Source of the DNA: JACCZX01 sp963786295
GTDB taxonomy: Bacteria > Pseudomonadota > Gammaproteobacteria > Burkholderiales > Burkholderiaceae_F
Direction: 5' to 3'
DNA: 64,000 bases
Assembly: GCA_963786295.1 (NCBI GenBank)
Contig: CAWAYV010000029.1
Location: 62,001 to 126,000 of the forward strand
Translations under genes and position numbers: made by a program
Shown: piece after piece, positions 48,217 to 57,441 of the stretch
Layout: each line of letters starts with the position of its first letter
Numbering within the stretch: position 1 is the first letter of the stretch
Notes under the pieces: generated by a model
The model's input: the letters and a program-made list of their open reading frames with translations, nothing else
What the model was told of the DNA's origin: nothing
The model's database searches: none

Positions 48217-48843
48217 CTATATCGGTCGCGTCTCATCCCGATCGGTCGGCCGCCGCTGCGGCGCCAGCAGCACCCACGAAATAAGCGGCCACAAAATGGC
48301 GCCGACGACGCTCTCGCCGAAGTAGATCCAGCCAGGCCACGTGCCGCCGACCCACATTCGGATCGCGAGCGAAGCAAGCTGCGCAATCAGCAGTAGCGGG
48401 AGCACGTACAGCGCCTGCGCGCCGAGTGGGAACCACAAGATGCGCCGGTGCAGTGTGATCGCGCCGTACGAGATCAGCGTGTACGCGAGCGCATGCTCGC
48501 CGAAGAGTGCAGCTTCGTGCACGTCCATTAACAGGCCGAAAGCGAAGGCTGCGCCGATGCCGACTCGGCGTGGCTGATGGATGTTCCAGAACACGAGGGT
48601 GATCGCGAGGACATCGGGCACCAGCGGCGTGCGGCCCCACGGCAGCAGATTGATCACCAACGCTGCGATCAGCGACGCCCAGATGAACAGCGGATTGGCG
48701 GGCCGCAGCAGGTACTGCGGTCGGTAGCCGATGCGCGTGCCCGGAATTTCGATCGGATCAGTCGGACGCAACGCAAAATTGCTGCCGAGCCACCCGCGGA
48801 CGCCGGCCGGTCGTGCCGGAGAACGAGTCGAATCAGTGCTCAC
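48217..48843 (-). CDS. mreD: rod shape-determining protein MreD
   Basis: 208 residues with five hydrophobic helices, beginning after a cytosolic leader: FIWASLIAALVINLLPWG, VPDVLAITLVFWNI, VGIGAAFAFGLLMDVHEAAL, LYVLPLLLIAQLASLAIRM and VGAILWPLISWVLLA. The LLMDV..G.LFGEHALAY pattern is characteristic of MreD. Seven bp after mreC. Confidence 0.92.
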   Translation of the reverse strand: MSTDSTRSPARPAGVRGWLGSNFALRPTDPIEIPGTRIGYRPQYLLRPANPLFIWASLIAALVINLLPWGRTPLVPDVLAITLVFWNIHQPRRVGIGAAFAFGLLMDVHEAALFGEHALAYTLISYGAITLHRRILWFPLGAQALYVLPLLLIAQLASLAIRMWVGGTWPGWIYFGESVVGAILWPLISWVLLAPQRRPTDRDETRPI

Positions 48844-48850
48844 GTACGGC

Positions 48851-49744
48851 TCACTTGCGCGCGCCCTTGCGGGGGGCTGCGACAGCGGCTGCGGGCGGCG
48901 CCACCAGCTTGGCGGGCTCGACCAGCAGGACCAGCAGGTGCTTATTGCTTTCGATGCCGGCCACCGGTGACATCACGATGCGCGCGAACTGGTCCTTGGC
49001 CGCGCGTTCGACGCGGCTGACGGTGGCGACCATCAGCCCGGACGGATAGACACCATCAATCCCCGAGGTGGTCGCGACGTCGCCATTGACAACGTCCGCA
49101 TTGGCGGCCATGAAGCGTAGATCCAGCGTGCCCGGCTCGGCACCGCCAAACGCAACGCCGCGCAGCCCGTTGCGCAGGATCTGCACAGGAATCGATTGGT
49201 CTTTGTCGGTGAGCAGCGTGACTTCCGACGTTTCGTTGAACGCACGCGTTATTTGACCGACCACGCCGGCATCGTCAATGACCGGGCTGCCGGCGCGCAC
49301 GCCATCGTTGATGCCCACATTGATAACCAGCTTGCGCGCAAACCGGTCGCGCGATTCGTACAGAACGTCGGCCAGCACCGCCGCGTTGCCGAGTCTTTCG
49401 CGCGCACCCAATAGCTTGCGCAAGCGCTCGTTCTCGACTGCCAGCTCGCGCGCCTGCTGCAGTGACTGAGAGGTCTCGAACTGCTTGCGCTTCAGCTGTT
49501 CGTTCTCGCGGGTGAGACTGGTGACCGAGGTGAAGTAATCGGCGACGGTATCCGCCACCTGGCTCGGCACCAGGAGTGCTCGCTGCATCGGATACAGAAC
49601 GACTCCGAGCCCGACCCTTACGGTTTCGAGCATGCGCACGCGCGAGTCAATAATGATCAGCGCGATCGCAAGAAAAGAGAAAAACGCGAGCCGTGCACGC
49701 GCCGAAACGCCCTGATTGAACAGTGGCGGCGGGCCGTAGTCCAT
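48851..49744 (-). CDS. mreC: rod shape-determining protein MreC
   Basis: 297 residues. One N-terminal membrane helix (FFSFLAIALIIIDSRVR) is followed by a periplasmic coiled coil, YFTSVTSLTRENEQLKRK to ARELAVENERLRKLLG, and the double beta-barrel: VINVGINDGVRAGSPVID, GVVGQITRAFNETSEV and VATTSGIDGVYPSGL. The C-terminus is Ala/Pro-rich. It organises the elongasome. mreB lies 12 bp upstream. Confidence 0.94.
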   Translation of the reverse strand: MDYGPPPLFNQGVSARARLAFFSFLAIALIIIDSRVRMLETVRVGLGVVLYPMQRALLVPSQVADTVADYFTSVTSLTRENEQLKRKQFETSQSLQQARELAVENERLRKLLGARERLGNAAVLADVLYESRDRFARKLVINVGINDGVRAGSPVIDDAGVVGQITRAFNETSEVTLLTDKDQSIPVQILRNGLRGVAFGGAEPGTLDLRFMAANADVVNGDVATTSGIDGVYPSGLMVATVSRVERAAKDQFARIVMSPVAGIESNKHLLVLLVEPAKLVAPPAAAVAAPRKGARK

Positions 49745-49756
49745 CGAGCGAGGCCG

Positions 49757-50800
49757 CTAGCTGGTCGCGAAGATCGTCCCCAGCTTGTCCATCCGCTCGA
49801 GCGCAATGCCGCAGCCGCGCACAACGCAAGTCATCGGCTCTTCTGCAACGACCACCGGCAGCCCGGTTTCTTCCATCATCAAGCGGTCGAGATCACGCAA
49901 CAGCGCACCGCCGCCGGTCAGCATCATGCCGCGATCGGCAATATCGGCGCCGAGCTCGGGTGGAGTCTGCTCGAGCGCGATTTTTACGCTCGAAACAATC
50001 TGATTCAGCGGATCGGTGAGCGCCTCCAGAATCTCGTTGCTCGAGATCGTAAAGCTGCGCGGAATCCCTTCGGACAGGTTGCGGCCCTTGACTTCAATCT
50101 CACGCACTTCGGAGCCCGGAAACGCCGAGCCGATTTGCTTTTTTATGTTCTCCGCAGTGGGCTCGCCAATCAGCATGCCGTAGTTGCGGCGAATGTAATT
50201 GATGATCGCCTCGTCGAACTTGTCGCCGCCGACGCGCACCGACCCTTTGTAGACCATGCCGCCCAACGAGATCACGCCGACTTCGGTCGTGCCGCCGCCG
50301 ACATCGACCACCATCGAGCCCGACGCTTCGGACACCGGCAAACCGGCGCCGATCGCCGCCGCCATCGGCTCTTCGATCAGATACACCTGAGAGGCACCCG
50401 CGGCCTCAGCCGACTCCTTAATCGCGCGGCGCTCGACCTGTGTCGAGCCGCACGGCACGCAGATGATGATGCGCGGATTCGGCGCGAACAGGCTCGATGG
50501 ATGAACCATCTTGATGAACTGCTTCAGCATCTGCTCGGTGACGGTGAAGTCGGCGATCACACCGTCCTTCATCGGGCGAATCGCCTCGATGTTGCCGGGC
50601 ACCTTGCCGAGCATCTGCTTGGCTTCCTTGCCGACCGCCTGGATCGTGCGCTTGCCGTTGGGGCCGCCTTCCTGCCGGATCGCAACCACCGAAGGTTCAT
50701 CGAGCACAATGCCTTTGCCGCGCACGTAGATCAGCGTGTTGGCGGTGCCAAGGTCGATTGCAAGATCGTTGGAAAAGTAACTGCGAAGAAAACCGAACAT
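49757..50800 (-). CDS. mreB: rod shape-determining protein MreB
   Basis: 347 residues; actin-like filament that guides cell-wall elongation. The phosphate-1 loop DLGTANTLIYVRGKGIVL, MVDVGGGTTEVGVISLGG and the adenosine motif MLTGGGALLRDLDRLM are all present. First gene of the minus-strand operon, divergent from gatC across 125 bp, a layout conserved in Burkholderiales. Confidence 0.97.
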   Translation of the reverse strand: MFGFLRSYFSNDLAIDLGTANTLIYVRGKGIVLDEPSVVAIRQEGGPNGKRTIQAVGKEAKQMLGKVPGNIEAIRPMKDGVIADFTVTEQMLKQFIKMVHPSSLFAPNPRIIICVPCGSTQVERRAIKESAEAAGASQVYLIEEPMAAAIGAGLPVSEASGSMVVDVGGGTTEVGVISLGGMVYKGSVRVGGDKFDEAIINYIRRNYGMLIGEPTAENIKKQIGSAFPGSEVREIEVKGRNLSEGIPRSFTISSNEILEALTDPLNQIVSSVKIALEQTPPELGADIADRGMMLTGGGALLRDLDRLMMEETGLPVVVAEEPMTCVVRGCGIALERMDKLGTIFATS

Positions 50801-50925
50801 GGGTGATGGGTGGGCAGCAGTGACAAACTAGGCCGCCAGGCTCGAAAGTGGGGCGAATGATAAACTTTTTTCGCTTCTGATCTCCTCGATTTCCCCTATT
50901 TTTCCCTCGTAACCATCCCGCGCGC
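50801..50925. promoter_or_regulatory. divergent mreB/gatC promoter region
   Basis: 125 bp between the mreB and gatC start codons. It contains an A/T-rich patch (AAACTTTTTTCGC near 50862-50874) and pyrimidine-rich sequence leading to gatC, and should hold promoters for both operons. I see no clean sigma-70 pair or operator repeat. Confidence 0.45.
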
Positions 50926-51213
50926 ATGTCACTCGATCTCGACCAGGTCCGCCGTATCGCGCATCTCGCGCGCATCGAGATCACCGACGAGGAAGCGCAG
51001 CGCACGCTGGCACAGCTGACCGACATTTTCGCGATGATCGAGCGTATGCAGGCGGTCGATACCGCCGGTATCGAGCCGATGGCCGATCCGCTGGGGGGCT
51101 CCCAGCGGCTGCGTGATGACGTGGTGACCGAGGGCGATCAACGTGCCGCAGCGATGGCCAACGCTCCGGAACAGCTGGGCGGCCTGTACATCGTTCCGCG
51201 GGTAGTTGAATAG
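50926..51213 (+). CDS. gatC: Asp-tRNA(Asn)/Glu-tRNA(Gln) amidotransferase subunit C
   Basis: 95 residues. Family pattern: LDQVRRIAHLARIEITDEEA, LTDIFAMIERMQAVDTAGIEPMADP in pieces, LRDDVVTEGD and GGLYIVPRVVE at the end. It stabilises the GatAB complex that makes Gln-tRNA(Gln) or Asn-tRNA(Asn). First gene of the gat operon, 2 bp before gatA. Confidence 0.96.
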   Translation: MSLDLDQVRRIAHLARIEITDEEAQRTLAQLTDIFAMIERMQAVDTAGIEPMADPLGGSQRLRDDVVTEGDQRAAAMANAPEQLGGLYIVPRVVE

Positions 51214-51215
51214 CG

Positions 51216-52694
51216 ATGCAGATCGCACATGGATCTATCGCGGAATTGTCGCGCGCGCTCGCCGACAAGAAAGTATCGGCCGTAGAGCTGGCGCAGGCAC
51301 ACCTGGACCGCATCGAAGCACACCAGAAGTTGAATGCGTTTCTCGATGTTCGGCCCGAAGTAACACTGGCGCAGGCGGCCGCGGCCGATGCGCGCTTGGC
51401 GCGAAATGGCAAGGGCGATGCCACCCCACTGACCGGCGTGCCGATCGCGCACAAGGACATCTTTGTCACCAAGGATTTCTATTCGACGGCATCGAGCAAG
51501 ATCTTGCGCGGCTATCGGAGCCCGTTCGACGCGACGGTCGTTGAAAACCTGACGCAGGCCGGCATGGTGACGCTCGGCAAGACCAACTGCGACGAGTTCG
51601 CAATGGGGTCGTCGAACGAGAACAGTGCGTTCGGTAACGTACTGAACCCGTGGGATCCGGGGGCAGTTCCGGGCGGCTCGTCGGGTGGCTCGTCAGCCGC
51701 CGTGGCCGCGCGACTGGCGCCGGCGGCGACCGCGACCGATACCGGCGGTTCGATTCGCGAACCGGCGGCGTTTACCGGCGTCACGGGGACCAAGCCCACG
51801 TACGGCCGGCCGTCGCGTTGGGGGATGATCGCGTTCGCCTCGAGCCTCGATACCGCCGGTCTGATGACGCGCTCGGCCGAGGATGCAGCGCTCGTTTTTA
51901 ACCAGATGCTCGGCTTCGACCCAAAGGATTCGACCAGCGCGAATCGGCCGCGCGAGGACTACACGCGGCATTTGAACCTCGGCGTCAAAGGACTGAAGAT
52001 TGGGGTCCCAAAGGAGTTTTTTGGCGGGCCGTTGCAGCCCGACGTCGAAGCCGCCGTGCGCGAGGCCTTGGCCGAATACAAGCGGCTGGGCGCCAGTCTG
52101 GTCGACATTTCGCTGCCGAACGCCGAGCTCGGCATCCCGGTGTACTACGTGGTCGCGCCGGCCGAGGCGTCGAGCAATTTGGCGCGCTTCGACGGTGTGC
52201 GCTACGGGCACCGCGCTGCCAACTACACCGATCTGACGGACATGATCAAGAAGTCACGTTCCGAGGGATTCGGGGCCGAGCCGAAGCGCCGCATCCTGGT
52301 CGGCACCTACGTGCTTTCGCACGGCTATTACGACGCGTACTACATCAAGGCGCAAAAGGTGCGCCGGATTATCGCCGACGAGTTCACCCGAGCGTTCTCC
52401 CAATGTGACGTGATCGCGGGCCCGGTGACCTTGAGCGTAGCCTTCGGCTTCGGGGAGAAGGCGGCCGATCCGGTCGCGATGTACATGGCGGATTACTACA
52501 CGGTGCCGGGAAGCCTGGCGGGCGTCCCGTCGATGAGTATTCCGTGCGGTTTTGGCGCCGGGCCGGTCAATGGCAAACGTCCAGTGGGGCTGCAGTTGAT
52601 TGCAAACTATTTCGACGAGGCACGCATGCTCGGCGTGGCACACGCCTATCAGCGCGCTACTGATTGGCATTTGCGTCGTCCTGAAGGGTACTAG
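51216..52694 (+). CDS. gatA: Asp-tRNA(Asn)/Glu-tRNA(Gln) amidotransferase subunit A
   Basis: 492 residues, intact. Amidase-signature enzyme: catalytic Lys in VPIAHKDIFVTK, cis-Ser in GGSSGGSSAAVAARLAP and nucleophilic Ser in TDTGGSIREPAAFTG. The C-terminus (VPSMSIPCGFG, LQLIANYFDEARML) matches GatA. It releases ammonia from glutamine for GatB. Confidence 0.97.
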   Translation: MQIAHGSIAELSRALADKKVSAVELAQAHLDRIEAHQKLNAFLDVRPEVTLAQAAAADARLARNGKGDATPLTGVPIAHKDIFVTKDFYSTASSKILRGYRSPFDATVVENLTQAGMVTLGKTNCDEFAMGSSNENSAFGNVLNPWDPGAVPGGSSGGSSAAVAARLAPAATATDTGGSIREPAAFTGVTGTKPTYGRPSRWGMIAFASSLDTAGLMTRSAEDAALVFNQMLGFDPKDSTSANRPREDYTRHLNLGVKGLKIGVPKEFFGGPLQPDVEAAVREALAEYKRLGASLVDISLPNAELGIPVYYVVAPAEASSNLARFDGVRYGHRAANYTDLTDMIKKSRSEGFGAEPKRRILVGTYVLSHGYYDAYYIKAQKVRRIIADEFTRAFSQCDVIAGPVTLSVAFGFGEKAADPVAMYMADYYTVPGSLAGVPSMSIPCGFGAGPVNGKRPVGLQLIANYFDEARMLGVAHAYQRATDWHLRRPEGY

Positions 52695-52702
52695 GTAGAT
52701 TC

Positions 52703-53803
52703 GTGTCGCAACGATTGTTGGAGGCCAATCAACGCAGCGTTGCTGCGGCCGCGCATGTTAATGAGCGGGTCCGATTGCTGCAGGACCGGGCCGTGCTGCT
52801 CGCGCGCCTCGGCAGAGTGGCCGAAGCCGAGCGAACACTTTCGGATGCCGAGCAGCTGATGCCGGAAGACGCGCCGCGCGTGCTAAAACTGCGCTTCGCC
52901 TACGTGCGCGCGATCGACGCTTATTTTTCGAAGCGCTTTGCCGACGCGCAGCGCAAAATGTACGCCGCGCTGCGCGAGGCGCGGCAGTCGAACGAGCCGA
53001 CCTTGATCGCCGAGTGCGAATCGGCGCTGGCGCTGTTCATGCAGCGCGAAGGCGATGTGCGGGCGGCGGTTGCGCATGCAAGATCGGTGCTGGCGAACGC
53101 CAATGCCACGCTGGAGGCGCGCTATCGCGCGTCGCTCGCGCTGGCGTCGCTGCATCAGGATGCACACGACTATGAGACGGCCTACCGGCTCTATCGCGAG
53201 ACGCACGATGTGGTCAAGGATCTTGACGACGAAATCGCGATGGCCAGTTGGCTGCAGCGCGCCGCGTTGGCAAAGGCCGCGCACGCGCGGCAATCCGCGG
53301 GTCGCGGCGAACTCGATAAGTCCGGCGTAAAACAGGCAATCGCAGATCTGCAACAGTGCATCGAGTACGCTGCGAAGGTCCCGGATGGGCCGACGACCAC
53401 GCTCGACCATTTGTTGCTCGCCGAAATGTATGTGCTGCAAAAGCGCTACAAGCAGGCGCTTGCGTTATACGACTTGCATTTGCCGCAATGCGAAGGCGAC
53501 GGCTTTCTGCACGAATGCACCGCTGCGCTGGCCGATCGAGCGAGCTGCCTGTTGCAACTCGGTGAAACAGATGCCGGCTATGCGCAGGCGGTGTCGGCAT
53601 TGCGGCGCTTGGACGAATCTGCGCCGGCCGACATTCGTGCCATCGTGCACGAGAACATGGCAGCTGCGCTCGAAGCCGTGCAGCAACCGGCGCAGGCGCG
53701 CCAGCATCGGACGATGGCACAGGCCGCTTGGGATACCCATGGTCACGAACAAAGCGAAACGCGGCGGGTGTTGCACGAAAACACAGTGACCACGCTGCAC
53801 TAG
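52703..53803 (+). CDS. TPR-like helical-repeat protein embedded in the gat operon
   Basis: 366 residues from a GTG at 52703. Repeated helix pairs with TPR spacing are visible: LLARLGRVAEAERTLSDAE, LHQDAHDYETAYRLYRET, LLAEMYVLQKRYKQALALYD and LLQLGETDAGYAQAVSAL. There is no signal peptide or membrane helix, so it is probably cytosolic. It sits between gatA and gatB, 8 and 5 bp from them. The product is not a known gat subunit; a scaffold or regulatory role is possible but unproven. Confidence 0.75.
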   Translation: MSQRLLEANQRSVAAAAHVNERVRLLQDRAVLLARLGRVAEAERTLSDAEQLMPEDAPRVLKLRFAYVRAIDAYFSKRFADAQRKMYAALREARQSNEPTLIAECESALALFMQREGDVRAAVAHARSVLANANATLEARYRASLALASLHQDAHDYETAYRLYRETHDVVKDLDDEIAMASWLQRAALAKAAHARQSAGRGELDKSGVKQAIADLQQCIEYAAKVPDGPTTTLDHLLLAEMYVLQKRYKQALALYDLHLPQCEGDGFLHECTAALADRASCLLQLGETDAGYAQAVSALRRLDESAPADIRAIVHENMAAALEAVQQPAQARQHRTMAQAAWDTHGHEQSETRRVLHENTVTTLH

Positions 53804-53808
53804 TCATC

Positions 53809-55266
53809 ATGGCGTGGGAAGTCGTTATCGGCATCGAAACGCATGCGCAGTTGACCACCAAGAGCAAGATTTTCTCGGGCGCGTCTACCGCGTTCGGCGC
53901 CGAACCGAATTCGCAGGCGAGCGCGGTCGATCTGGCTTTGCCGGGCACGTTGCCGGTGTTGAATCGAGGTGCGGTCGAGCGTGCGATCCGCTTCGGCATC
54001 GCGATCGGCGCCACCGTCGCCGGGCACAGCATCTTTGCGCGCAAGAATTACTTTTATCCCGATCTGCCGAAGGGCTACCAGATCAGCCAGTACGAAACTC
54101 CGGTGGTCAAGGGGGGCGCGTTGACGTTCGTGGTGCAGCCCAAAGCAGGCGAGCCCTACATCAAGACGGTGAAGCTGACGCGTGCGCACCTCGAGGAGGA
54201 CGCGGGCAAATCGCTGCATGAAGATATCGGCGTGGACGGCGTCTCGGGCATCGATTTGAATCGCGCCGGCGTACCGCTGCTCGAAATCGTTTCCGAGCCC
54301 GAGCTAGCGCTCGGCGGCCGAAGCCGTCGCCTATGCGAAAGCGATGCACGCGCTCGTCATCTGGCTCGACGTGTGCGACGGCAACATGCAGGAGGGCAGC
54401 TTTCGCTGCGACGCCAACGTTTCGGTGCGGCGGGCGGGGGAGTCGACGCTCGGCACCCGGTGCGAGATCAAGAATCTGAACAGTTTCAGGTTCCTCGAGC
54501 GCGCGATCGAATTCGAAGTCCGCCGCCAGATCGAATTGATCGAGGACGGCGGCACCGTGGTGCAGGAGACGCGGCTGTACGACCCCGAACGCGATGAGAC
54601 GCGATCGATGCGCGGCAAGGAAGACGCGATGGACTATCGCTACTTTCCCGATCCGGACTTGCTGCCGCTGGCGATTGCCAACGACTGGATCGAGCGGGTG
54701 CGCCGGACGATGCCCGAGCTTCCCGGCGCGATGCGCGAGCGCTTCGAGCGCGAATACAGCTTGCCGGCTTATGACGCACAGACGCTGACCGCGTCGCGCG
54801 AACTCGCCGCGTACTACGAATCGCTCGCAACCTCGGTGGCAGACAAGAAGCTGGCCGCGAACTGGGTCATGGGCGAGCTTGCGGCCCATCTGAATGAATC
54901 CGGGCTTGCGATTGCGGACGCGCCGGTATCGGCTGCGCAGTTGGCAGACTTGCTTGCCCGAGTGCAGGATGGAACCATCAGCAACAAGACGGCGAAGGAG
55001 GTATTCGCCGCGCTTTGGCAACGTCAGGGTGCAAGCGCCGATGCGATCATCGAAGCCAGGGGGTTGAAGCAGATATCCGATCTATCGGCGATCGAGAGCA
55101 TCGTCGACGAAGTGCTCGCAGCCAACGCACGATCGGTCGAGGAGTTTCGCGCCGGCAAGGACAAGGCGTTTAATGCGCTCGTAGGTCAGGCGATGAAGGC
55201 CACGCACGGCAAGGCCAATCCGCAGCAGGTCAACGAAATCCTCCGTCGCAAGCTAGAGAGGCTTAG
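53809..55266 (+). CDS. gatB: Asp-tRNA(Asn)/Glu-tRNA(Gln) amidotransferase subunit B, frameshifted
   Basis: ATG 53809. First frame: WEVVIGIETHAQLTTKSKIFSG, ARKNYFYPDLPKGYQISQYE and GIDLNRAGVPLLEIVSEPEL. A surplus base at 54305-54308 shifts the frame. It continues as MHALVIWLDVCDGNMQEGSF, RCEIKNLNSFRFLERAI and the YqeY-like tail ending NPQQVNEILRRKLE. The frame as given runs on to 55447; a TAG at 55264-55266, reached if the GAGAG at 55256-55260 is two bases shorter, fits the family end. It carries the kinase/transamidase step of the complex. Confidence 0.93.
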
Positions 55267-55405
55267 ATGTGGCGCTGACGCGAGTCGGCCCCCTCGCCTT
55301 TGTCCTGCGCGCGGACGCGCGGCCGCTCCGAAGGGAGCGCGCCTAACTAATCGCGACGAGTGCACGTGCGACGCCGAAGGCTCGCGTACACGAGGAGCAC
55401 CTAGT

Positions 55406-55855
55406 CTACGAACAGGTCGAACGCAGTCGCCGCAGCAGCTCGATTGAGCTCGGCAACGTGGACGGGTCCTCGCCGCGGTAATAGTTCGTGCCCTCCGGCA
55501 ACTCATTGCTGCCCGGCGGTGGCCAGCCTCTTACCGCGACCACGCCGGATACCAGCTCGTTCAGGCTGAAGGCTTCGCGCTCGATATCGCGCCGACACAC
55601 CAAGTAGACCGCGCCCCGCGCGGCGCCGCGATTGCGGACTTCGACCAGCTCGGGTGGCGCCACGACCGAAAGACCGCGCACCGAATCACCGGTGGCCAGC
55701 ACGAAAAATTTCGAGGGCGTCGGATGTTGCGCTAAAGCGCGCTCGACCGCCTGCGTGAAATCAAAATTGCCGCCCGCGACATACAAACCGCCGCTATCTT
55801 GCGCGCCCGCCGCAGTTGCGATCACGTACAACCACAGGAAAACCCGGCGTTTCAT
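55406..55855 (-). CDS. small secreted protein of unknown function
   Basis: 149 residues. The leader RVFLWLYVIATAAGAQ is a signal peptide. The mature protein begins GGLYVAGGNFDFTQAVERAL and contains SKFFVLATGDSVRG and YLVCRRDIEREAFSLNELV, a pattern resembling small DsrE-like periplasmic proteins. Encoded 22 bp after the coiled-coil protein below. No established function. Confidence 0.65.
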   Translation of the reverse strand: MKRRVFLWLYVIATAAGAQDSGGLYVAGGNFDFTQAVERALAQHPTPSKFFVLATGDSVRGLSVVAPPELVEVRNRGAARGAVYLVCRRDIEREAFSLNELVSGVVAVRGWPPPGSNELPEGTNYYRGEDPSTLPSSIELLRRLRSTCS

Positions 55856-55877
55856 TTCCTCCGCTCATTTTCCTCGC

Positions 55878-56615
55878 TCATTTTCCTTGAAAACGCGGGT
55901 CGAGCAAGATGTCTGTTTCCGGATTTCGCTGCACAGGCCGCGCGCCTTGCGCTAGCAGTTCGCGAAAGCGCTTCTTTTGAGCATCGAACAGCTCGTTGAT
56001 GCGCTGTGTCTCAGCGTGCGCATCACTCAGGATTTTTTCCTCGGCACTTAGCTGCTGTTGGTTCGATACATAGCTGCGCTTGATCTGATCCGGCAGCACA
56101 CGCTTCTTGTAGAACTCCGATTCATCGTCGAGCTTCTTGCGCTCACCATTCAGGCCGGCGATGCGCTGGCTGGCGCGCGCTATGGCCTGCGCAGCGGTTT
56201 CGAGCGACTTGGCACGCGCCGCTTCGATCTCTTCATCACTGGCATACGCTTCGAGCAATGATTTGTCGCGGCGCCGCTGCGCGAGCTGCCTGTCTTCGTC
56301 TTCCAGCCGCTTCTTCGCTTCATTGGCGCGTGCACGCAGCTCGTCCTGCGTCAATGGCCGCGGAATAGTGCGGCGCAAGGAGCCATCGCGGTTCAACTCG
56401 CGCACGTCGGAATTGGCACACTCCTGGGGCACACGATCACCCGAAAAAGTCTTGCCGCTTACGGTGCAAGTGAAGATCGACCCTTGAATCGTTCCCGGAG
56501 CGGCCCACACCGAACCGGTGCTTGCCAGCACACAAACGCTGCAGAACGACATCAACGCGACGCACCGGCGAGGCCGCACCCCCCGGAAGAAATAAAGTAA
56601 TGAGTCACGCTGCAT
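55878..56615 (-). CDS. DUF4124-like periplasmic coiled-coil protein
   Basis: 245 residues from ATG 56615. A leader (ALMSFCSVCVLASTGSVWA) is followed by a Cys-containing DUF4124-like segment IFTCTVSGKTFSGDRVPQEC and RELNRDGSLRRTIPRPLT. A long charged coiled coil (residues 95-235) follows. It overlaps the end of pyrE by 11 nt. Proteins of this type are found beside pyrE in Burkholderiales; function unknown. Confidence 0.75.
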   Translation of the reverse strand: MQRDSLLYFFRGVRPRRCVALMSFCSVCVLASTGSVWAAPGTIQGSIFTCTVSGKTFSGDRVPQECANSDVRELNRDGSLRRTIPRPLTQDELRARANEAKKRLEDEDRQLAQRRRDKSLLEAYASDEEIEAARAKSLETAAQAIARASQRIAGLNGERKKLDDESEFYKKRVLPDQIKRSYVSNQQQLSAEEKILSDAHAETQRINELFDAQKKRFRELLAQGARPVQRNPETDILLDPRFQGK

Positions 56616-57294
56616 ATTTGGCCCGATATTGTTCCATGGCGGAACGAAAAGCGCGCGCATCCCGCGCGTGGGGTGAATCGGAATCGAGAAACTGCATCAG
56701 GTCGCCGAAGTTCGCAATCGATATCACCGGGATGCCGAACTCCTGCTCAAACGCTTGAACCGCCGACTGCGACGACAGGCTCTCGCCGCTTCCCGCCATG
56801 GCAGCGGCACGTTCCACCCGGTCGAGCGCGATCAATACTGCAACCGGCGTGGCGCCGTGCGCGCGGATCAGCTCGACCGATTCGCGCTTCGCCGCACCGT
56901 CGGTAATCACGTCATCGACGATCACGACTCGCCCCGCGAGCGGACTCCCGACGATGACACCACCTTCTCCATGATCCTTCGCTTCCTTGCGGTTGAATGC
57001 GAACGGCACGTCAACGCCGAGGTTGGCCAGTGCGACCGCGGTAGCGGATGCCAACGTAATGCCTTTGTACGCAGGGCCGAACAACATATCGAATTCGACG
57101 CGCCCTTGCGCACGCGCCTGCAACAATGTCTGTGCATAAAACGTCGCCAGCCGCCCTAGGCTGGCGCCGCGATTGAAAAGGCCGGCATTAAAAAAATAGG
57201 GCGACAAACGACCGGCTTTCGTTTTGAACTCGCCGAATGTCAGCACCTTACTGGCCATTGCAAACTCGATAAATTGTTGTTGCAGAGAATCCAC
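56605..57294 (-). CDS. pyrE: orotate phosphoribosyltransferase
   Basis: 229 residues. The PRPP motif is RVVIVDDVITDGAAKRESVEL near residue 125. Other family marks are FGEFKTKAGRLSPYFFNAGLF in pieces, LFGPAYKGITLASATAVAL and PFAFNRKEAKDHGEGG. It makes OMP from orotate in pyrimidine synthesis. Divergent from xthA across 147 bp in which I see no clear promoter. Confidence 0.96.
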   Translation of the reverse strand: MDSLQQQFIEFAMASKVLTFGEFKTKAGRLSPYFFNAGLFNRGASLGRLATFYAQTLLQARAQGRVEFDMLFGPAYKGITLASATAVALANLGVDVPFAFNRKEAKDHGEGGVIVGSPLAGRVVIVDDVITDGAAKRESVELIRAHGATPVAVLIALDRVERAAAMAGSGESLSSQSAVQAFEQEFGIPVISIANFGDLMQFLDSDSPHARDARAFRSAMEQYRAKYAA

Positions 57295-57441
57295 GTCGAG
57301 AGTCTTGGGTTAGGTCGAACGGACGATGCGTATAACCTTAGTCCAATACTGGTCCCGCTGATTTTGCCGCAAGCCATCGCATCAAACGACCAAAATTGAC
57401 GTGATTTTTCGGTTTAGCTTGGAAATGTCCTGGCTTTTGCC

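Noticed and set aside
55267..55447. C-terminal 60-residue extension of GatB
   Set aside because: Unlike any GatB end and explained by a small indel at 55256-55260; treated as read-through into non-coding sequence.
57295..57441. TTGACG at 57396-57401 as a -35 box for xthA
   Set aside because: No acceptable -10 hexamer at 16-18 bp spacing.
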